Part shown: positions 7,086 to 15,129 of the stretch, in pieces
Layout of the letters: every line of letters begins with the position of its first letter
How positions within the stretch are numbered: position 1 is the first letter of the stretch
DNA from: Lachnospiraceae bacterium
GTDB taxonomy: Bacteria > Bacillota > Clostridia > Lachnospirales > Lachnospiraceae
Reading direction: 5' to 3'
Length of the DNA: 48,420 bases
NCBI GenBank assembly: GCA_017408025.1
Contig: JAFQVJ010000019.1
Coordinates: forward strand, 1-48,420
Translations under genes and position numbers: made by a program
Notes under the pieces: model-generated
What the model was told of the DNA's origin: nothing
Database searches by the model: none
Seen by the model: only the letters and a program-made list of their open reading frames with translations

Positions 7086-9380
7086 TTATGGTACATATAT
7101 TTTTCGTGTTTCAAAGCCATCAGAAAATTCGTTAATTAGCTTGTTTAAGTCATAGCTTTTATTCAGTAAGAAATATATACCGCCTGAACCATTGTATTCA
7201 TTCATAGTTATAACATCTAAATCTGTGCCTGGATAATATTCCTCATAGAGCGCATATAAGTCAATATACATTAAACATATATAACAAGTTTCTGGATTGA
7301 AATTTTCTTTGAAGTTTTCAGGGATTGGCACTGCAGCTTCATCTAAGATTGAGTCTGCATAGATTAATAAATCCCGGTCACTTCCAGAACTATCTCTATC
7401 TGTGGCATAGTAAACCGTATTGTCAGCATAATCATAAATATATGCTGTTAAATAGGCACGGTAATCATCTGTGCTGTTAAGTGCTGTTGATAGCTTTTCG
7501 TCAAATGAGTTTTGGTTATGCTCATTATAGTATTTCATGTACAGTGAAAATGCGTTAGGTGTAGCACTTGTTAAATATAACTGAGTAGATGAAGGTGTAC
7601 TAGCTTCATTATCATATAAATCCAGAGAAGTGACAGTATGTGAGCTGATCACCGTGTTTAAATAATCTGTCATAGATACATTCTTTATTTCTTCACGGAA
7701 AGTATTATATATTTCTTTTACCTCGTCGTCGCTTAAGTTAGGATTTGATACATATGTACCAGTCTTATCATACTCAGGAAGAGAATGCATAATATCATTG
7801 GCTTCAGTGGATTCTAAAAGTGAATTGATTATAACTTTAGCATCCGAAGCTGTCATACGCACATGGCGAATGAGCTCTGAATGACCTGTCCCGTATGTGA
7901 TGCGAAATTCATATAGATAATAAATGTCTGTATCAGAAGCCTCGTCATGGTAATAACTGCCTTCTGCTAAGTTAGGATTTTTTTTGATCTGACTACAATA
8001 CTCATTAAGTGCAGTGCTTGCAGCTTCAATTGCCACCTTATCAGTCAGTTCTATATCTGAAAGTCTTTGGAATATGTAATCAGGATATGCACCATTGTAG
8101 TAGTAATTGTTGTTAGTCCAGTTATCTCCATAATCTACAGTATACTGGTCATTGATTAAAGTGTATTCGTCTGGAAAATCATTGGTTAAATCCCATATTT
8201 CACATACATCATAAATATCAACCTTGATGTAATCCACAGTTGAAGCGGCAGGTACGTTATTCAGGGTGTAGCTATTTATAAGTAAAAGTAAGCCAATAGT
8301 TGCTGCATCCATAGGGAGCAATATAGGACTGTGTAAAAGTGCTTTCAATGCTGATTTTAATGTTCTGCTGGTTATGAGCTCATATAAAAACATCACAAAA
8401 GCTGCAATCAGGAATATTAGTATGAGTACATCTATGGATGTCTTAATATAGCTTCTGTTATGTACAAACACTGGATAGAGATATACAACTATGAAAAGTG
8501 TAATAAGGTATCCAATGATCATGCGTAGGCAGTACTGAATCTTTTTTGATGAAGCAGCCTTGCCAGCTGTTTCACTAGGTCTTTTTTCATACATTTTGCA
8601 TCCTATCAGTAAATAAATTATAGCAAGGATAAATGTATATAATGTTGAAAAACCAAATGACGATATGGAATTGTTATAGGTAAGTGAAAGTATATCATCA
8701 AATATTATTTCAACAGGCAAATTACAAGAGGGGCTTGCTAAGAGAGCTATATTATCTGTAGATAGAATAAGACTCTCAGATGCAATCATATATGAAAATA
8801 TTGTTATGATAAGCCTAGGTAACACAAGTATACATGCAGATGCAACTAAGCTTGAGAACACAGTTCCAGTTATGGAACAGCCAAGTGCAAATACCACAGT
8901 TACTAATATACACGATATGAGTATATTAAATGAATATGCAAGTATGTTGGCAATACTTAATATGCAAAGTTTTGATACAAGCATATAAGCTATAGTGGTT
9001 ACCAGTGTAAAACAAACAATAATTATCATAGCCCATGTTACTACAGCAGCCACAAAAGAAAAATAAACCGAGCGTCTTTTTTGAGCTAATGAATGGTAAA
9101 AATCACTACCATTTCTTGTTGTGAGATAATGGAACAGTATCAGTACCATAAGTGGAACTATGATAATGACTACAAATGTCATCATAAAATATGCTCCTGA
9201 ATGGGCTTGTACATATTCAATGGAATTTCTTCCAAGGTTATTATGTATGATTGAGAATACACTAAAAAGCATCATGCACACAAGGGTAACTAAACCAATA
9301 ACTTTCAGTCTTTTAAGTGCTTGAAGGTATAGCTTTATATTAAAGAAATTATCTGCAAAACATATTTTGTTTTCACTCAT
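7086..9380 (-). CDS. ABC-2-like permease with large extracytoplasmic domain
   Basis: 764 residues. Six or more hydrophobic helices fill residues 25-300, with a further pair at about 310-345 and one near 358-376. A soluble tyrosine- and aspartate-rich domain (about 380-764) follows and probably lies outside the membrane. The segment NGSDFYHSLAQKRRSVYFSF after helix 2 is typical of permeases encoded with YtrA-type GntR regulators in Clostridia. It overlaps the end of the ATPase gene by 8 nt and has GGAGGT 9 nt before its ATG, so it is the last gene of the GntR-ATPase-permease operon. The substrate is unknown; relatives are linked to cell-envelope stress or antimicrobial peptide export. Its partner ATPase is interrupted, so its function may be lost. 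Confidence 0.8.
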   Translation of the reverse strand: MSENKICFADNFFNIKLYLQALKRLKVIGLVTLVCMMLFSVFSIIHNNLGRNSIEYVQAHSGAYFMMTFVVIIIVPLMVLILFHYLTTRNGSDFYHSLAQKRRSVYFSFVAAVVTWAMIIIVCFTLVTTIAYMLVSKLCILSIANILAYSFNILISCILVTVVFALGCSITGTVFSSLVASACILVLPRLIITIFSYMIASESLILSTDNIALLASPSCNLPVEIIFDDILSLTYNNSISSFGFSTLYTFILAIIYLLIGCKMYEKRPSETAGKAASSKKIQYCLRMIIGYLITLFIVVYLYPVFVHNRSYIKTSIDVLILIFLIAAFVMFLYELITSRTLKSALKALLHSPILLPMDAATIGLLLLINSYTLNNVPAASTVDYIKVDIYDVCEIWDLTNDFPDEYTLINDQYTVDYGDNWTNNNYYYNGAYPDYIFQRLSDIELTDKVAIEAASTALNEYCSQIKKNPNLAEGSYYHDEASDTDIYYLYEFRITYGTGHSELIRHVRMTASDAKVIINSLLESTEANDIMHSLPEYDKTGTYVSNPNLSDDEVKEIYNTFREEIKNVSMTDYLNTVISSHTVTSLDLYDNEASTPSSTQLYLTSATPNAFSLYMKYYNEHNQNSFDEKLSTALNSTDDYRAYLTAYIYDYADNTVYYATDRDSSGSDRDLLIYADSILDEAAVPIPENFKENFNPETCYICLMYIDLYALYEEYYPGTDLDVITMNEYNGSGGIYFLLNKSYDLNKLINEFSDGFETRKIYVP

Positions 9381-10296
9381 TATTCTCTACCTCCATTTCT
9401 GATAAGACTGCATCAAAATTGTACTCAAGTGTCTCCATTTCGTATGAGAATACTTCTTCAAGTGTAAGCGGAAGTATGTCACAAATAACTGGATTTTTCG
9501 CCTTTAAAAGGACCTCGGTCTCATCGATATTTCCTTTAATAATCATAGAAGAAACAGAACCACTCTTCTTGAAGCGTATGTGTTCGATATCTGAGAAAAG
9601 TGTCTCGTCATAATCATAAGGAAAGGCAATCTGAACCTTGAAATGACTAGTCTTGAGATTCTCAATATCACTTTGAAGAATTAAACCACCCTTATGAAGA
9701 AGTGCAAGCTTATCACACACATCCTCAAGCTCCCTCAACGAATGAGAAGTGATGATAGCAGTTGCATTTCTCTCTAAAACATCCTGACATATGAGACCTT
9801 TTACAAAGTTTCTGATGACAGGGTCGAAACCGTCGAAGGTTTCGTCGAAGAACAGATAGTCGGTCTTAGCTGAAAGAGCAAGTATTGTTGAAACCTGACG
9901 TTTCATACCCTTTGAAAAAGTAGAAATATTTTTCCACTCGTCAAGTTTAAGTGTCTCGGCAAGATAATGACATCTGTCAATGTCAAAGGCAGGATAAATA
10001 CTTCTGTAAAGGTCCGACATCTTGTTAATGGTAGCACCTGGAATAAAATAAAGTTCATCGGGAACATATACCATTTTTGATTTTGCCAATGGATTGTCTC
10101 ATACTGGCATATCATCTATAAAAATACTCCCCTTATCTGATTTGTATACGCCGGCGATAAGTCTCAACAATGTTGATTTTCCGGCGCCATTTGAACCGAC
10201 CATGCCGCATACGCTACCGTCGGAAATGGTACATGTCACGTTGTCAAGGGCGGTGAAATCGCCAAATGTTTTGGTAAGCCCTTCTACTCGTATCAT
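9373..10296 (-). pseudogene. ABC transporter ATPase interrupted by one in-frame TGA
   Basis: The reading frame from 10296 gives an ABC ATPase N-terminus with Walker A GSNGAGKST and stops at TGA (10101-10099) after IDDMPV. The very same frame continues as DNPLAKSKMVYVPDELYF, then a signature-like FSKGMKRQ, Walker B YLFFDETFDGFDP and the H-loop TSHSLRELE, to a stop at 9373. Without the TGA the product would be 307 residues, normal for YtrB-like ATPases. The stop falls where relatives usually have an aromatic or basic residue, so CGA or TGG to TGA is the simplest explanation. No frameshift is needed. A TTG or ATG re-initiation at 10089/10077 would give a protein lacking Walker A. It could be a recent null mutation, a sequencing error or, less likely, readthrough. 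Confidence 0.85.
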
Positions 10297-10685
10297 TGTT
10301 TTTTGCCCTCCTTTTCGTCCTTATTGGAATAGACTGAATCTACTGTATCCAAAATGATTTCTTTTGTGACACCGGCAAGCTTCAATTCACCAAGAAGTTC
10401 AGTAAGCGAAGAAATTTTCCCCTTTTTTTGTTCGCTTAAAATCTTTTTTGCATCCTTTGTAATGAAGCAACCTCTACCGGGGACAGAATATATAATGCCA
10501 TTTCTGTCTAACTCAGAATAAGCCTTCTGAATGGTGTTCGGGTTAATAGAAAGAGTTACTGATAGATTTCGCACAGAAGGAATCTGTGTGTCATCAGTGA
10601 GTATGCCCTTCAAAACAAAACTCTCTATCTGATCAATAATCTGCTCGTAAACTGGAACACGTGAAAATGAATCAATCTGGAACAT
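10293..10685 (-). CDS. GntR family transcriptional regulator, YtrA subfamily
   Basis: 130 residues. The winged helix-turn-helix covers residues 1-75 (VPVYEQIIDQIESFVLKG, PSVRNLSVTLSINPNTIQKA, YSVPGRGCFI), followed by a short helical tail of about 50 residues in place of a ligand-binding domain, as in the YtrA subfamily. These regulators repress their own operon of ABC transporter genes. Its TGA stop overlaps the ATG of the ATPase gene (ATGA), showing coupling. AAGGAGG lies 7 nt before the ATG at 10685. A TTGACA sequence on the minus strand near 10715 could be part of the operon promoter. Confidence 0.93.
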   Translation of the reverse strand: MFQIDSFSRVPVYEQIIDQIESFVLKGILTDDTQIPSVRNLSVTLSINPNTIQKAYSELDRNGIIYSVPGRGCFITKDAKKILSEQKKGKISSLTELLGELKLAGVTKEIILDTVDSVYSNKDEKEGKKQ

Positions 10686-10756
10686 TTATACCCTCCTTTC
10701 AATAAAATATATTATGTCAATAAAAAAATATAAATGTTAAAATGGGAAGATTTTAA

Positions 10757-10785
10757 TTGTATTAAAGTTTAACTTATACTATAAT
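10757..10785 (+). promoter_or_regulatory. Probable promoter for the 10818 gene
   Basis: TTGTAT (10757-10762) and TATAAT (10780-10785) are 17 nt apart, about 33 nt before the chosen start codon. The promoter is divergent from the GntR operon, and the AT-rich space between them (10690-10750) could hold the GntR operator. Confidence 0.5.
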
Positions 10786-10817
10786 TATGAAAAATGTGGT
10801 GTTTATTGGAGAAAAAA

Positions 10818-12107
10818 ATGGTTTATTCAAGTATTGTAATTGAAAAGAATTTAATAATAAGAAGTGGTGCAGAAGCAACTCTGTTGAAATTTAAGATATT
10901 GCCAGTGGAGAGCAAGCAGGGTTTTTGGATAAATGCAACATCAGGTATAACAGTTAATGTAAAACAAAGTGATTACACCCAAAATGAAAGAATACTCAGT
11001 GTGACAGGGTTCAATAATGAAAAAATGTCTAAGGAAGAAAAGATAATAATTACATTAGATGATGGTTTTACAGAAGAGTGTAGTATTACAGTGTTGCCTG
11101 AGATGGAGATGCCACCTGGATATGCAAAGATGCCTGAGATAATCTTTAAAGATGGAAAAGCTATAATTGATTATGAATTATCTGAGCTTGGTGAAAATGA
11201 GGATCAATCGGAGATAAGCTGGTACAGAGTAGACAATAAGAATCGTTCAAATTATGAGCTTACAAGCTTGTCTAGAAGGTCAAATGAGACTGATGGAAGA
11301 AAAATAGCTGTGTCCAGATGGGACAAGCCTTGTAGAGAGATAAGGCTAACTACTGCTGATATAGGTAAGCATTTGAAGGTTAATATTAAAACAAAGCACA
11401 GTAACAGTGAAATAGGGCAGGGAGAAAATATTATAAGTAGGGTAGTGAGAACTACGGATGTTAATATAGAGAGTATTATTCTAGAATCTGAGACAGTAGT
11501 TACTGATAATGATTACGACATGGAGCCGGGATATTTTTCTGTCAGGGGAGATTTAGAGAGCGTTGGCAGCCTTGGTATATATGGAACGTCGGGACTTCTG
11601 ACAAAGTCAATGGGCTGTGGTATTTATTATATGAAAGAAGATTGTATAGATGATATGTCTCTGGTTGCCATAATTGAACCAGAATGTATGACAGGAAATG
11701 GATTTGATGCTCCATATCAATATGCGGATATATACATAAAATACAATCCAGAGGTTCAAAGTGGTTACGCATTAAGGATTGAAAGCACTGCAGCGGAGGA
11801 CGGAAAGGTTAAATTCTGTCTATATCAGATAAAAAATGGCAATGGCACACCTATATCAGATGAGTATTTGTCAGATGCTTTTAAGGCTGGATGTGAAATC
11901 GAGCTTCAGGTTCGGGATGATATACTTAACGCTTTCATTTCTTATGATGATGGCGAGGATTTCTCTGATGTGGAGATAAGAGGGAAGATTCGTACAAATG
12001 ATTTCGGTGGATTTGGTTTTAAGTATATGGCAGAGCCAGAAGAAGGATATAGATGTAATATTAAGTATATAGAGGCATTTTACAGCAGTGAATCGCATAA
12101 AATGTAA
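10818..12107 (+). CDS. Hypothetical beta-rich protein with carbohydrate-enzyme accessory-type modules
   Basis: About 429 residues from the ATG at 10818, which follows GGAG by 6-7 nt; an upstream ATG at 10794 has no ribosome binding site. No signal peptide or membrane helix is visible. The first 100 residues read like a small Ig/bacterial-surface type fold. Residues around 120-200 contain ISWYRVDN, AVSRWDKP, RLTTADIGKHLKV and TKHSNSE, a pattern I associate with Ig-like modules in clostridial polysaccharide-active proteins. The remainder (about 220-425) looks like a LamG/concanavalin-like beta-sandwich (GCGIYYMKED, ADIYIKYNPEVQSGYALRIES, FGFKYMAE). No catalytic domain is present. It is a monocistronic gene. 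The function is unknown and the module assignments are inferred from pattern memory. Confidence 0.65.
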   Translation: MVYSSIVIEKNLIIRSGAEATLLKFKILPVESKQGFWINATSGITVNVKQSDYTQNERILSVTGFNNEKMSKEEKIIITLDDGFTEECSITVLPEMEMPPGYAKMPEIIFKDGKAIIDYELSELGENEDQSEISWYRVDNKNRSNYELTSLSRRSNETDGRKIAVSRWDKPCREIRLTTADIGKHLKVNIKTKHSNSEIGQGENIISRVVRTTDVNIESIILESETVVTDNDYDMEPGYFSVRGDLESVGSLGIYGTSGLLTKSMGCGIYYMKEDCIDDMSLVAIIEPECMTGNGFDAPYQYADIYIKYNPEVQSGYALRIESTAAEDGKVKFCLYQIKNGNGTPISDEYLSDAFKAGCEIELQVRDDILNAFISYDDGEDFSDVEIRGKIRTNDFGGFGFKYMAEPEEGYRCNIKYIEAFYSSESHKM

Positions 12108-12175
12108 TGAACTGTGAAACATATGTATGTAACATTATTTTGAGCAACTGCTCATAAAATTAGGAGGACATATAT

Positions 12176-12502
12176 ATGCCAGTTTTAGACTGCAGTGTAA
12201 AGACATGCTATTATAACGAAGATAACAAGTGTAGCCTGGAGGGAATCAAGGTTGAAGGCAGAAGTGCAGATTATTCAGATGACACAGCTTGCGGTAGTTT
12301 TAAGCTCCGTGTAGGTGAAACTATGACAAATGCTTGTGGCAAAGAACCCACAGCAGCATTACATGTTGAATGTTCAGCAAATAAATGTGTTTTTAACAAG
12401 AGTAACAAGTGCCATGCAGAGCATATAGGTATTGCAGGCACCACAGCAGACAGAGTAGACGAGACAGAGTGTGCCAGCTTTGTAAACGCTGAATACAAAT
12501 AG
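12176..12502 (+). CDS. Tandem DUF1540 cysteine-rich protein
   Basis: 108 residues made of two similar units. Each has a CSxxxCxxNxxxxC pattern and a later conserved Cys: LDCSVKTCYYNEDNKCSLEG with TACGSF in unit 1 (1-45), and VECSANKCVFNKSNKCHAEH with TECASF in unit 2 (60-105). DUF1540 domains are small, probably metal-binding units common in clostridia and linked to sporulation in some species; the role is unknown. The ATG follows TAGGAGG by 8 nt. Downstream lies the infC promoter. Confidence 0.88.
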   Translation: MPVLDCSVKTCYYNEDNKCSLEGIKVEGRSADYSDDTACGSFKLRVGETMTNACGKEPTAALHVECSANKCVFNKSNKCHAEHIGIAGTTADRVDETECASFVNAEYK

Positions 12503-12526
12503 ATATATTTTTAAAGTAAAAAAGTG

Positions 12527-12555
12527 TTGACAAGAGGGTAGGAGTATGCTAGACT
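12527..12555 (+). promoter_or_regulatory. Promoter of infC-rpmI-rplT
   Basis: TTGACA (12527-12532) and TAGACT (12550-12555) are 17 nt apart, and TGC directly before the -10 makes it an extended -10 promoter. This places the transcript start near 12562, leaving a leader of about 170 nt. Confidence 0.7.
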
Positions 12556-12561
12556 ACAGTA

Positions 12562-12733
12562 GTTGCTTAAGGCAATATAGATATCAAGCAGAGTTCCACT
12601 CTCACCCATGGACAATTGAGTCGCATGGCGTTAATACAGTTTATTATTCCTTGTTATGTTAATAGGATTAGAATGTATTTAAGTGGATAGCTTGCTATCC
12701 ACTTATTTTTTGAATCATTTTTAGGAGGTGTCC
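12562..12733 (+). promoter_or_regulatory. infC-rpmI-rplT leader with intrinsic terminator (L20-type autoregulatory leader)
   Basis: The untranslated leader holds GCAGAGTTCCACTCTCACCC (near 12590), whose GAGTTCCACTC forms a small hairpin. It then ends in a perfect 11-bp hairpin (AAGTGGATAGC 12681-12691 with GCTATCCACTT 12694-12704) plus a T-run, placed directly before the infC ribosome binding site. In Bacillus the same operon is controlled by L20 binding its leader and causing premature termination. The terminator is seen; L20 control here is inferred from the operon's known biology. Confidence 0.7.
12681..12711 (+). terminator. Leader terminator upstream of infC
   Basis: A perfect 11-bp inverted repeat with a minimal loop is followed by TATTTTTTG. 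It lies between promoter and first gene, so it must be conditional rather than end-of-operon. Confidence 0.85.
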
Positions 12734-13243
12734 ATTATTAGCGAATTAATGATTAACGAACAAATCAGAGACAAAGAGATTCGTTTGATTGGAGAAGACG
12801 GAGAACAGTTAGGCATAATGTCTGCGAAGGATGCTATGAAGCTTGCCAAGGAAGCAGAGCTTGATTTAGTCAAGATTGCTCCAACAGCTAAGCCACCTGT
12901 ATGTAAGATTATCGATTACGGTAAATACAAGTATGAGCTTGCAAGAAAAGAAAAGGAGGCTAAGAAGAAGCAGAAGGTAGTTGACATTAAGGAAGTACGT
13001 CTGTCACCTAACATTGAAGAAAATGATTTGAAGACAAAGGTTAACCAGGCCAGAAAGTTTATCCAGAAGGGTGACAAGGTTAAGGTTACATTGCGTTTCA
13101 GAGGTCGTGAGATGGCTCATATGCAGAGCGGAAAGGTTATTCTTGACGAATTTGCAGAGCAGCTTGAGGATGTAGCGGTTGTTGAGAAACCTGCAAAGCT
13201 GGAAGGCAAGAGCATGATGATGGTTTTATCTGAAAAGAGATAG
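12734..13243 (+). CDS. infC: Translation initiation factor IF-3
   Basis: About 169 residues. The N-domain shows MINEQIRDKEIRLIGEDGEQ, the linker is the lysine-rich RKEKEAKKKQK, and the C-domain carries VRLSPNIEENDL, RGREMAH and KLEGKSMMMVL. IF-3 binds the 30S subunit and checks start codon pairing. The frame has no upstream ATG; a GTG at 12728 overlaps the AGGAGG itself (12723-12728) and cannot be used. The best start is the ATT at 12734 (or 12737), 5-8 nt after AGGAGG, matching the rare AUU start through which infC is autoregulated in other bacteria. It is the first gene of infC-rpmI-rplT. Confidence 0.95.
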   Translation: MISELMINEQIRDKEIRLIGEDGEQLGIMSAKDAMKLAKEAELDLVKIAPTAKPPVCKIIDYGKYKYELARKEKEAKKKQKVVDIKEVRLSPNIEENDLKTKVNQARKFIQKGDKVKVTLRFRGREMAHMQSGKVILDEFAEQLEDVAVVEKPAKLEGKSMMMVLSEKR

Positions 13244-13261
13244 TTTAAGGAGGAAAATACA

Positions 13262-13459
13262 ATGCCAAAGATCAAGACAAGTAGAGCAGCAGCAAAGCGT
13301 TTTAAAAAGACAGGTACAGGAAAGTTAAAGAGAATGAAGGCATACAAGAGCCACATCCTTACAAAGAAGTCAACAAAGAGAAAGAGAAACTTAAGACAGT
13401 CTACAGTTACTGATGCAACAAACGCAAAGGTAATTAAGAAGATTTTACCATATTTATAA
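13262..13459 (+). CDS. rpmI: 50S ribosomal protein L35
   Basis: 65 residues, very basic, with the L35 N-terminus [20 protein letters not shown], then [23 protein letters not shown] and a final IKKILPYL. It is a structural protein of the large subunit. The gene lies 18 nt after infC with AGGAGG before its ATG and is the second gene of the IF-3 operon. Confidence 0.98.
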   Translation: MPKIKTSRAAAKRFKKTGTGKLKRMKAYKSHILTKKSTKRKRNLRQSTVTDATNAKVIKKILPYL

Positions 13460-13553
13460 GAGTGTAGATAAGATAAAAGTTTGACTGGTCAATTCTGGTT
13501 GTAGAGAATCAGAAGATGACAACACATAATGATTTTTTTAGGAGGATACCACA

Positions 13554-13910
13554 ATGGCAAGAATTAAAGGCGGAATGAACGCTAAGAAGAAGCATAATAG
13601 AGTATTAAAGTTAGCAAAGGGTTACAGAGGTGCTAGATCTAAGCAGTACAGAGTAGCTAAGCAGTCAGTTATGAGAGCTTTAACAAGCGCTTATGCTGGT
13701 AGAAAGCAGAAGAAGAGACAGTACAGACAGTTATGGATTGCAAGAATCAATGCTGCAGCTAGAATGAACGGTTTATCATACAGCAAGCTTATGTATGGAT
13801 TAAAGTTAGCTGGTATTGAGATGAACAGAAAGATGTTAGCTGAGATGGCAGTTAACGATGCAGCTGCATTCACAAAGCTTGCAGAGGTTGCTAAGTCTAA
13901 GCTTGCATAA
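13554..13910 (+). CDS. rplT: 50S ribosomal protein L20
   Basis: 118 residues, the normal length, beginning [24 protein letters not shown] and containing [14 protein letters not shown] and [22 protein letters not shown]20 is an early-assembly 23S rRNA-binding protein and, in Firmicutes, the likely autoregulator of this operon through the leader. AGGAGG lies just before the ATG. A 94-nt gap separates it from rpmI, without an evident promoter. Confidence 0.98.
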   Translation: MARIKGGMNAKKKHNRVLKLAKGYRGARSKQYRVAKQSVMRALTSAYAGRKQKKRQYRQLWIARINAAARMNGLSYSKLMYGLKLAGIEMNRKMLAEMAVNDAAAFTKLAEVAKSKLA

Positions 13911-13975
13911 CAGACCAAAATTTCGAAGAAATTTTGCTGATGAATGTATATATAGAAATATATAACGCGGTTATA

Positions 13976-14007
13976 GCCCAAATTGCTTGTCAATTTGGGC
14001 AAATTTT
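13976..14007 (+). terminator. Rho-independent terminator of infC-rpmI-rplT
   Basis: Perfect 10-bp arms GCCCAAATTG (13976-13985) and CAATTTGGGC (13991-14000) with a CTTGT loop are followed by AAATTTTTA. Confidence 0.92.
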
Positions 14008-14204
14008 TATTGTATAGGAAAGTTTCAAGAACTTTCCTATACAATAAAAATAAGATGAGCACTCGCACGAGAAGAAAAAGTCAGCTAAAGCTGACTGTGC
14101 TCGGCTCACAAAGTGGAGCAAGTTCCTCATGAATGGGGGATTTGGGGAGTTGAAGTGGACTTGTCCACTTTGTTCCTGTATAGGAAAGTTTCAAGAACTT
14201 TCCA
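14008..14204 (+). repeat. Intergenic mosaic repeat, locus 2 (T + A + T)
   Basis: The fullest copy. A T palindrome (14008-14046, arms TTATTGTATAGGAAAGTTT and inverse) is followed by module A (14054-14174) and a second T (14178-14204) whose right end is cut short. Within A, GAGCAC pairs with GTGCTC, GTCAGCT with AGCTGAC, and AGTGGAC with GTCCACT. Together with the terminator before it and 60 nt of plain sequence after it, it accounts for the 13911-14266 gap. Confidence 0.9.
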
Positions 14205-14266
14205 AAAAGTAGAAAATGATATATAATAATGTGGTTGAAATAAGGTCTTAAGAGATGGAGGAAAAC

Positions 14267-15031
14267 ATGGCTGAGAAAAAATTGGGACAAGTGAACATGG
14301 AAGGTACACGCCTTAATAAATATCTCAGCGATGGCGGATATTGCTCAAGACGCCAGGCGGACAGGCTCATTGAGGCTGGGCAGGTCTTTATAGATGGAAA
14401 ACCAGCTGTGATGGGGCAAAAGGTATTGGAAGGACAGAAAGTTACAGTAGGCAAGCTACATGATTCTAAGAAGAGGGAGATAAAGCGAGAGGATAAGCTG
14501 GTTTTAATCGCGTTTAATAAGCCTGTTGGCATAGAATGTACGACTGATAAGAGCAATCCGGATAATATCGTAGATTTTGTGGGATATAAAAGCAGAATAT
14601 TTCCAGTAGGGCGATTGGACAAGAATTCAGAAGGTTTGATACTTCTTACTAATGATGGGACATTGGCAGATAAGATGATGCGGGCTGCCAATTATCATGA
14701 AAAGGAGTATATTGTTACAGTTGATAAGTATTTTGATAATGAATTTATAAAAAAAATGGGTGCAGGTGTACCTATCAAAGATGAAGAACATAATCTTGAC
14801 ACGGTGACTAGAAAATGTCACGTAGAGCGTGTCAGTGACAATATATTTAAGATAGTACTAACACAGGGAATTAACAGACAGATACGAAGAATGTGTAGCT
14901 ATTTTGGCTACAATGTTATAAAATTGAAAAGAATAAGGATAATGAACATTAAGCTTGGAGAATTAAAGCAGGGTAAGTGGCGTCAGGTCACAAACCACGA
15001 GTTAAAGGAGCTTAAAAACTTATTGAGATAG
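14267..15031 (+). CDS. Pseudouridine synthase, RsuA/RluB/RluF family
   Basis: About 254 residues. An N-terminal S4 RNA-binding domain (RLNKYLSDGGYCSRRQADRLIEAG, VFIDGKPA) is followed by the catalytic domain with the family Asp in FPVGRLDKNSEGLILLTNDG and a C-terminal GINRQIRRMCSYFGYNVIKLKRIRI. The last segment fits RluF (23S rRNA U2604) better than RsuA, but the exact target cannot be fixed. The ATG at 14267 is chosen because the GGAGG inside an upstream ATGGAGG serves as its ribosome binding site. It is a single gene lying after repeat locus 2. Confidence 0.92.
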   Translation: MAEKKLGQVNMEGTRLNKYLSDGGYCSRRQADRLIEAGQVFIDGKPAVMGQKVLEGQKVTVGKLHDSKKREIKREDKLVLIAFNKPVGIECTTDKSNPDNIVDFVGYKSRIFPVGRLDKNSEGLILLTNDGTLADKMMRAANYHEKEYIVTVDKYFDNEFIKKMGAGVPIKDEEHNLDTVTRKCHVERVSDNIFKIVLTQGINRQIRRMCSYFGYNVIKLKRIRIMNIKLGELKQGKWRQVTNHELKELKNLLR

Positions 15032-15129
15032 AATTTATATAATAAATTTATATAAAAATATAAATCAGACTTATAAAACGACACTATCTAATAAAACTAA
15101 ATGACTATAATGGTCAAAGGAGAAAATAG

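Noticed and set aside
10099-10101. TGA recoded as a sense codon (Trp or Sec)
   Set aside because: TGA ends the GntR gene just upstream in a normal ATGA overlap, so it is a usual stop here, and no SECIS-like structure or Sec-typical site is evident.
12545-12550. TATGCT as the -10 of the infC promoter
   Set aside because: It lies only 12 nt from TTGACA; TAGACT at 12550 with 17 nt and an upstream TGC is the better choice.
12728-12730. GTG at 12728 as the infC start
   Set aside because: It overlaps the AGGAGG ribosome binding site itself, so it cannot be read with that site; ATT 12734/12737 fits better.
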